Source: DATECU01 sp035286745
GTDB taxonomy: Bacteria > Acidobacteriota > Vicinamibacteria > Fen-336
Reading direction: 5' to 3'
DNA length: 17,215 nucleotides
Assembly (NCBI GenBank): GCA_035286745.1
Contig: DATECU010000134.1
Location: 1 to 17,215 of the forward strand
The notes beneath the pieces were generated by a model, which was not told the origin of the DNA, did not search any database, and saw only the letters and a list, made by a program, of their open reading frames with translations. A program made the position numbers and the translations under genes. Positions 13,238 through 17,215 of the stretch are shown piece by piece; the stretch's first letter is position 1, and the number at the start of each line of letters is the position of its first letter.

Positions 13238-13780
13238 ATGGCGACCGAAATCCTCTCCGTCACCGACGCCGAGCTGCTCCGGATGCCGCGCGACGGGCGC
13301 AAGTACGAGCTGGTCGATGGGGAGATCCGCGTGAGCCCCGCGGGTTTCCGCCACGGTGCCGTGAGCGTCGCGCTGACGCTGAAGCTGGGGGCGTTCGTCC
13401 TCGAGCGCAGGCTGGGGCGGGTGCTGGATTCGAGCACGGGCTACCGCTTGCCCGCCGGCAACGTGCGCTGTCCCGACGTGAGCTTCGTCAGCGCGTCCCG
13501 ACTTCCAGCGGGCGAGCTGCCCGCGGGGTTCGCCGAGTTCTTGCCCGATCTGGCCGTTGAGGTCTTGTCTCCCGGCGATGGCCAGCGGGAGGTGCTCGAC
13601 AAGGTCGGCGAGTACCTCGGCGGCGGCGTACGCCTGGTGTGGGTGATCGACCCGGAGACGGCCACGGCGGCGGTCTTCCGGTCGCTCACCGACGTGTGCC
13701 GCGTCGAGCGCGACGGCAGGCTCGACGGCGGCGACGTCGTGCCCGGCTTCACTTGCGCTCTCGGCGAGCTGCTGGCGTAG
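13238..13780 (+). CDS. Uma2 family (DUF820) PD-(D/E)XK nuclease-like protein
   Basis: 180 residues, normal family length. Motifs in order: RKYELVDGEIRVSP (Glu24, Glu29), CPDVSFV (Asp80), LPDLAVEVLSPGD (Glu108), DKVGEYLGGG (Lys122) and VWVIDPE. These are the expected PD-(D/E)XK-fold residues of the Uma2 family, whose biological role is poorly defined and which is often present in many copies in mobile or accessory DNA. The start is set by the first ATG of the homologous frame; no ribosome binding site is seen. It stands alone between non-coding stretches, and a repeat pair of the same kind as around the DUF4258/YgiT remnant lies 38 bases downstream. It reads as an acquired accessory gene that is still intact. 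Confidence 0.9.
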   Translation: MATEILSVTDAELLRMPRDGRKYELVDGEIRVSPAGFRHGAVSVALTLKLGAFVLERRLGRVLDSSTGYRLPAGNVRCPDVSFVSASRLPAGELPAGFAEFLPDLAVEVLSPGDGQREVLDKVGEYLGGGVRLVWVIDPETATAAVFRSLTDVCRVERDGRLDGGDVVPGFTCALGELLA

Positions 13781-13818
13781 CCGACCCGTCGCGCGCGGCG
13801 GCCGGAACAGCGGGGAAA

Positions 13819-13846
13819 CCACAGAGGCGCAGAGACACAGAGGGAG
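13819..13846 (+). repeat. left arm of CACAGAG inverted repeat, copy 2
   Basis: Begins CCACAGAGGCGCAGAGACAC and continues through AGAGGGAG. It is an imperfect inverse of 13952-13979 and matches the second unit of the repeat at 4711-4736. It starts 38 bases after the Uma2 stop. Confidence 0.8.
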
Positions 13847-13951
13847 GAAGCAGCCAAACGACGGGCGGCCGTTCGTCGTCTCACCGGGCCGCTTCGGTTG
13901 CAGATCGCCGATGGCTCCCACGTCTCCGGCGCGGGGCCTTGCTCCCCGCTC
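13847..13951. other. spacer between the arms of repeat copy 2
   Basis: 105 bases with no gene. It holds a near-perfect palindrome, ACGACGGGCGG / CCGTTCGTCGT (with G-T pairs, about 13858-13879), and a stem GCGGGG / CCCCGC (13931-13936 with 13944-13949). The element looks empty, unlike copy 1, which surrounds two gene remnants. Confidence 0.45.
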
Positions 13952-14008
13952 GTTCTCTCTGTGCCTCTGTGTCTCGTGGTTGCTTCTGTTGCTGGGGTTG
14001 CTGGGGCC
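13952..14008 (-). repeat. right arm of CACAGAG inverted repeat, copy 2
   Basis: On the minus strand the core (13952-13979) begins CCACGAGACACAGAGGCACA and continues through GAGAGAAC. The flank CCCCAGCAACAGAAG matches the right flank of copy 1 (CCCCAACAACAGAAG). Both copies therefore share a right end longer than the CACAGAG core. Confidence 0.75.
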
Positions 14009-14087
14009 TCGCCCTCTTGACCGGCGAGGAAACCGCGGCGTAAGCTCAAGGCCCGCCTCCTCTTGGGAGGCCGTGGGGAGGTGACCG

Positions 14088-14285
14088 ATGGCGGACCCGA
14101 GGCGGCCACAGTCTCCTCGCACCCTTCTCCGCCGCCCCGGCACCTACGTGGGTTGCGGCGCCTGCGGGCGCCTCCTGAACATCCAATGGGCGACTCGCAG
14201 CATCGTGTGCGCGTGCGGGGCGCGAATCACTCCTCCGGAGCTGGCATCGAACCCCAACAAGGTCGAGAAGAGCGGCGAGAAGTAG
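14088..14285 (+). CDS. small zinc-ribbon protein
   Basis: 65 residues with a strong ribosome binding site (GGGGAGG, 14075-14081, 6-base spacer). Two cysteine pairs are visible: Cys23-x2-Cys26 (YVGCGACGRLL) and Cys41-x-Cys43 (SIVCACGARI). Spacing and surrounding residues fit a small zinc ribbon of the kind found at the N-terminus of many bacterial proteins. The second pair is CxC rather than the usual CxxC. There is no membrane segment. The next gene, a membrane protein, starts about 14 bases after its stop, so the two are probably co-transcribed. Function is unknown; it may be a metal-binding adaptor. Confidence 0.8.
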   Translation: MADPRRPQSPRTLLRRPGTYVGCGACGRLLNIQWATRSIVCACGARITPPELASNPNKVEKSGEK

Positions 14286-14299
14286 GCCTCGACGGGATC

Positions 14300-16840
14300 G
14301 TGGTCCCGGCGCTGCTGCTGCTGCTGGCCCGCGACCTGCTCCTGCATGACCCGCTGCGGGTGCTGGCCTGGCGCCTCCTTCACGACCCGCGTCTGGGCCA
14401 GGTCTCCGCCTGGCTCAGAACCCTGTTGCCACGACCCAGCGGAGCTGTGGACGCCGACCCCATCGCCCTCCTGTTGGGTGCCGCCGCCGCCGGTTTCGCC
14501 CTGGCCTACCTGCTCGCCGCCCTGCTGGGGGCTCGCCCCCGCTTGCGCGCCTGGCTGCTCGGCTCGGCGGCGTTAGTCGTGGTGGCGGCCCCCACCGCCG
14601 GCCTGATCGCCCTGGGGGTGGCCACCGGGAGGCCCTACGGCCAGGATGGGGGAGTGGTGCAGATTCCGCTGGCCCTGGACAAGATCCTGGCCGGCGACAG
14701 CCCCTACGGCGCCGACTATTCCGACAGCATCCTGGGCAAGCAGGCCCGTGTCTCCAGCTTCTGGGACCAGCACGGGGGCAACCCCATCCTCCGCCATCAC
14801 GCCTACCTCCCGGGGACCCACGCCTTGATGCTCCCCGCCTATCTCCTGGGCAAGAACGCGCTAGGCTTCTTCGATTCCCGGCTGGTCACCCTCCCGGCCT
14901 GGGGGCTGGCGGCCGCACTGGCCTGGCTGCTGTTCGCCGACCCGGCACGGCGGTTGACGGCGGCGGCGGTGGTGCTGGTGAATCCCCTCGTGTATTGGCA
15001 TCAGGTCTTCGGCGCCAACGACGTGATGCTGGTGGCCCTGCTGCTGGCGGCGCTCGCTCTCTTCCGCCGCGGGCGAGTGGTCTGGGGCGCCGCCGTCTTG
15101 GGCTTCGCCTGCGCCACCAAGCAACTGGCCTGGCCCTTCGCACCCTTCCTGCTGCTGACCGTGTCGGGGGCCGAGAACTTCCGCGACCTCTTTCGCCCGC
15201 CCGCTATCCGTCGTTTGGCGCGGCCGCTGGCGGCGCTGCTCGCGGTCTTCCTGGCGGTGGTGGCGCCTATCGCGGCTCGCGACCTCCGGGCTTTCTGGGG
15301 TGACATCGTCGTCTACAACGTGGGCCTCCCCGGAGCCGACAACTATCCGCTAGGCGGCACTCCCGGCTTCGGCTTCGCCAACTTCCTCATCGACTACGGT
15401 GCCGTCCACAGCCTTGGGGACTACTTCCCCTTCGGCATCTTCTACGTCCTGCTGGCCCCTCTGGGCCTGCTGCTGCTGCGGCGACAGCTCAGAGACCGGA
15501 GCCTCACCACGGCGCTGGCCCTGGGCAGCGTGGCCCTTCTGGCCTCGCTCTACTTCTCTCGGGTCGTTCATCCCAACTACCTGGTCCTGGTGGCGGTGCT
15601 GCTCCCGCTGGCTGGCCTGGCGGGCTCGGTGGCCGCCGACGTGGCCCTGGTCCCCCTCCTACTGCTGGCGACGGCAGTGGAGGTGGTGGAGCATGAGGTG
15701 TTCCGGCTGACCTGGGAGCAGGCGACACCGGCCCTTAGCAGTGCGCTGGGGGTGCTGGCACCGGGGGCGGGGCCCGATCTGACGCGTGACCCGCTGGGAC
15801 TCCTGGTGGGTGCGGCAATGGCCGGCGCCGGCGTGGCGTACGCAGCCTGGGGATCGCTGGGCGCGGGCCTTCGGATCCGCCGCGGCCTGCTCATCGCGTC
15901 CACCCTGGTGGCGGTTCTGGTGCCGACCTACCTCATGACCCGGGCCAGCGCTGAGGCAGTCGGGCGGGGGCTCCCGGTGCGCGCCCAGGACCCATGGCTG
16001 GCGGAAGCGATGCCGGGCCGAGAGGTGAGGGAGGCGTGGAGCAGCAGCTTCAAGAAGGAACCGCCGCTTCTGCTGTCCGGCCCGGCGCCATCCTCTCTGG
16101 CTTGGCTCCTGCGCCTTACGAAGCTTGGCGACCCCCGGGTGCTGACCCTGATGGCCGGGCTCGGGCTGCTGGCGGCGGCAAGGCGGCTTCGCGGAGGGGC
16201 AGGCCTGGCGGCCGGCGGGGCCGTTCTCCTGGTGCCGGGAGCGGCCCTGGGGGCGGCCCTGGGCTCGCCCGAGCTGCTGGGCCTGGCGTTCTTGGCCTTC
16301 GCTTGGTGGCTGGGGCGGCGAGGCTGGCCCGGCGTAGCGGGAGGGGTCCTGGGTGTGGCGGCGGCGTGGATTCCCATGCTCCTGTTCGCGCTGCCCTTCG
16401 TGCTGTTCTCCGCTACCTCTAGGAGCCGCCGGCAAGGGCTGGGGGCAATCGGGGGATGGCTGCTTGGCCAGTTGCCGGGGCTCCTGGTCTCGCCCGGCCT
16501 CACGCTGGTCAAGCTGTTTCCGGAGATCGGTCCCGCCGCCGGCCTTGGCATGTCTAACGTATTCCTGTACTGGGGCGCCGAAGCCTGGTGGCTGGCCCGG
16601 GCCCTGGGGGCGATCCTGCCCATGCTGGCGGTGGCGGGAGCGGTCGTGGTGGCGCGGGAGCTTGGGGAGGATGAGCGCCGGCTGCTCTGGGCGGCCGCGT
16701 TCCTGTTGCTGGGGCTCTTGGTGTCGCCTCAGGTGGCGGCGCTGGCGCTGAGCCTACCGATTGCCCTGCTGGCCCTGGCAGCTTGCCGGGGCGAGAGGGC
16801 TCACTTCGACGGAGCAGCAGGGGGGCTCGCGGGGGTGTGA
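14300..16840 (+). CDS. polytopic GT-C-like glycosyltransferase, internally duplicated
   Basis: 846 residues from GTG 14300; an upstream extension would overlap the zinc-ribbon gene in another frame. The protein is mostly hydrophobic helices. The N-terminal half (about 1-447) has the look of polyprenyl-phosphate-sugar-dependent GT-C enzymes (GT87/DUF2029-like): acidic first loop YGQDGGVV (Asp116), LAGDSPYG (Asp133), AYLPGTHALMLPAYLLG, FGANDVMLVALLLAALALF (Asn240, Asp241), ATKQLAWPFAPFLLL (Lys274) and HPNYLVLVAVLLPL. The C-terminal half (about 448-846) repeats the same layout in order (LVPLLLLATAV, DPLGLLVGAA, GSPELLGLAFLAFAWWLGRR, GLGMSNVFLYWG, SPQVAALALSLPIALLAL), but the ND pair becomes SPE and the Lys is missing. 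The second half is probably non-catalytic. Likely role: transfer of a sugar to a lipid or protein outside the membrane. The alignment of the two halves also supports the chosen start. Confidence 0.85.
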   Translation: MVPALLLLLARDLLLHDPLRVLAWRLLHDPRLGQVSAWLRTLLPRPSGAVDADPIALLLGAAAAGFALAYLLAALLGARPRLRAWLLGSAALVVVAAPTAGLIALGVATGRPYGQDGGVVQIPLALDKILAGDSPYGADYSDSILGKQARVSSFWDQHGGNPILRHHAYLPGTHALMLPAYLLGKNALGFFDSRLVTLPAWGLAAALAWLLFADPARRLTAAAVVLVNPLVYWHQVFGANDVMLVALLLAALALFRRGRVVWGAAVLGFACATKQLAWPFAPFLLLTVSGAENFRDLFRPPAIRRLARPLAALLAVFLAVVAPIAARDLRAFWGDIVVYNVGLPGADNYPLGGTPGFGFANFLIDYGAVHSLGDYFPFGIFYVLLAPLGLLLLRRQLRDRSLTTALALGSVALLASLYFSRVVHPNYLVLVAVLLPLAGLAGSVAADVALVPLLLLATAVEVVEHEVFRLTWEQATPALSSALGVLAPGAGPDLTRDPLGLLVGAAMAGAGVAYAAWGSLGAGLRIRRGLLIASTLVAVLVPTYLMTRASAEAVGRGLPVRAQDPWLAEAMPGREVREAWSSSFKKEPPLLLSGPAPSSLAWLLRLTKLGDPRVLTLMAGLGLLAAARRLRGGAGLAAGGAVLLVPGAALGAALGSPELLGLAFLAFAWWLGRRGWPGVAGGVLGVAAAWIPMLLFALPFVLFSATSRSRRQGLGAIGGWLLGQLPGLLVSPGLTLVKLFPEIGPAAGLGMSNVFLYWGAEAWWLARALGAILPMLAVAGAVVVARELGEDERRLLWAAAFLLLGLLVSPQVAALALSLPIALLALAACRGERAHFDGAAGGLAGV

Positions 16841-16852
16841 CGGAAGCGCCCC
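16801..16852. repeat. direct repeat, copy A (overlaps end of the GT-C gene)
   Basis: Starts TCACTTCG and ends GACGGAAGCGCCCC. It matches 16920-16972 with one gap and roughly three quarters identity. It covers the last 12 codons and the stop of the membrane-protein gene. A stem GGGGTGT / GCGCCCC (16832-16838 with 16846-16852, two G-T pairs) has the loop GACGGAA. Confidence 0.6.
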
Positions 16853-16861
16853 AAGGTTAGA

Positions 16862-16908
16862 CAACAGACCGCGCCGGAAGCACCGCAGGTAAGCAACAGA
16901 CCGCGCCG
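16862..16908. repeat. 15-bp tandem repeat, period 32
   Basis: CAACAGACCGCGCCG occurs exactly at 16862-16876 and 16894-16908, each preceded by a similar AGGTTAGA / AGGTAAG. It lies between the two longer direct repeats. Confidence 0.7.
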
Positions 16909-16919
16909 CGGAGCCGAAT

Positions 16920-16972
16920 TCACTTCGGCGCAGGCGGCGGGGGGGCTCAGGGTGGCGCGACGGAAGCGCCCC
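16920..16972. repeat. direct repeat, copy B
   Basis: Second copy of 16801-16852, starting TCACTTCG and ending GACGGAAGCGCCCC, 119 bases further on and just downstream of the tRNA on its own strand. A short third match, CGGAAGCG after a run of G, is seen at 17079-17086. Confidence 0.6.
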
Positions 16973-16976
16973 CCTG
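16948..16976 (-). terminator. hairpin following tRNA-Leu
   Basis: On the minus strand CAGGGGGGCGC (16976-16966) pairs with GCGCCACCCTG (16958-16948), 10 of 11 positions, loop TTCCGTC. It begins 8 bases after the tRNA CCA. A T run is lacking, so it may act in 3' processing or factor-assisted termination rather than as a classic intrinsic terminator. Confidence 0.45.
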
Positions 16977-16984
16977 CTCAAGGA

Positions 16985-17069
16985 TGGTGCCGGAGGCGGG
17001 ACTCGAACCCGCATGGGTTTCCCCACACGCCCCTCAAACGTGCGTGTCTGCCAATTCCACCACTCCGGC
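16985..17069 (-). tRNA. tRNA-Leu (anticodon GAG)
   Basis: Complete cloverleaf on the minus strand. The acceptor stem is GCCGGAG / CTCCGGC with discriminator A and an encoded CCA (16985-16987). The D arm region is TGGTGGAATTGGCAGACAC. The anticodon stem is CACGT / GCGTG around the loop TTGAGGG, giving anticodon GAG for CUC/CUU codons. A long class II variable arm, TGGG-GAAA-CCCA, is typical of tRNA-Leu. The T arm is GCGGG-TTCGAGT-CCCGC. The anticodon, the variable arm and the A discriminator all agree on leucine. Confidence 0.97.
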
Positions 17070-17093
17070 AAAGGGGGGCGGAAGCGAAAGTGC

Positions 17094-17122
17094 ATTCTAG
17101 GAGCCCGGCGGGGAGGTGTCAA
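17094..17122 (-). promoter_or_regulatory. near-consensus sigma70 promoter of tRNA-Leu
   Basis: On the minus strand: -35 TTGACA (17117-17122, perfect), 17-base spacer, -10 TAGAAT (17094-17099, one mismatch). The start would be near 17087, leaving a 5' leader of about 18 bases before the mature tRNA. This is the strongest promoter in the window. Confidence 0.85.
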
Positions 17123-17126
17123 CGCT

Positions 17127-17145
17127 GGCTGGCGGGGAGCCAGCC
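17127..17145. other. hairpin upstream of the tRNA promoter
   Basis: Perfect 7-base stem GGCTGGC / GCCAGCC with the 5-base loop GGGGA, 4 bases outside the -35 box. A further short palindrome, AGCCGT-CT-ACGGCT (17185-17198), lies near the edge. Either could end transcription from a minus-strand gene beyond the right edge; neither is followed by a T run. Confidence 0.35.
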
Positions 17146-17215
17146 GTTTCGGAACTGACTGCCGGAAGCTGGCCATAAGCCCACAGCCGTCTACGGCTTG
17201 GGGGAACGCGGTCGT

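Noticed and set aside
13187..14143. Minus-strand open frame across the Uma2 gene and the repeat
   Set aside because: Its residues around 13820-13980 are simply translated CACAGAG repeats, and the rest is antisense to Uma2.
14063..14299. N-terminal extension of the membrane protein
   Set aside because: It would overlap the zinc-ribbon gene, which has the better ribosome binding site and cysteine motifs. The alignment of the two halves of the membrane protein begins at about 14300.
16754..17176. Open frames across the tRNA region on both strands
   Set aside because: They are translations of the tRNA-Leu gene and its flanking repeats, not protein genes.

Overview
The window is GC-rich bacterial DNA of about 17 kb. 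It has tightly packed genes, many 4-base start/stop overlaps (ATGA, TGATG), PEGA, TPR, NHL, FHA and MshEN domains, and a two-component/c-di-GMP operon. This gene style is familiar from Acidobacteriota (Thermoanaerobaculia/Holophagae-like), Myxococcota and related environmental phyla. No marker gene settles the lineage, so Acidobacteriota is only a leaning.

Left block (2-4669, plus strand): four translationally coupled genes. They are the 3' end of a PEGA-domain protein, a secreted TPR + NHL-propeller protein, a secreted PEGA/PDZ/TPR protein and a small FHA phosphothreonine-binding protein. The set suggests an envelope-associated assembly tied to Ser/Thr phosphorylation. The partner kinase, if any, would lie to the left of the window.

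Repeat-bounded cassette (4681-5312): it fills the whole space between two convergent operons. Imperfect inverted repeats of the CCACAAAG/CACAGAG type enclose a decayed DUF4258 gene and a frameshifted YgiT-type zinc-finger gene, a toxin-antitoxin-like pair. A second copy of the repeat pair (13819-14008), with little between its arms, follows a Uma2-family gene.

Signalling operon (10217 down to 5320, minus strand): membrane hybrid histidine kinase, single-domain response regulator, and two tandem paralogous proteins with degenerate GGDEF and apparently intact EAL domains. It is read from a recognisable sigma70-like promoter. The divergent gene (10444-11451) encodes an MshEN + GAF-like protein followed by a 37-residue basic peptide, and then an MFS exporter. 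The shared intergenic region holds a strong GC palindrome and three CTYGCGG heptamers.

Right block: a Uma2-family nuclease gene with an extended -10 promoter, a short zinc-ribbon protein, and an 846-residue polytopic membrane protein. The membrane protein reads as an internal duplication of a GT-C-like glycosyltransferase module whose second half has lost conserved polar residues. A repeat-rich spacer follows with two related hairpins sharing the loop GACGGAA. The window ends with a complete tRNA-Leu(GAG) on the minus strand that has a near-consensus promoter and an encoded CCA.

The observations I rate highest are the duplicated GT-C protein, the repeat-bounded decaying toxin-antitoxin cassette, the kinase/regulator/twin-EAL operon and the PEGA-NHL-PDZ-FHA operon.
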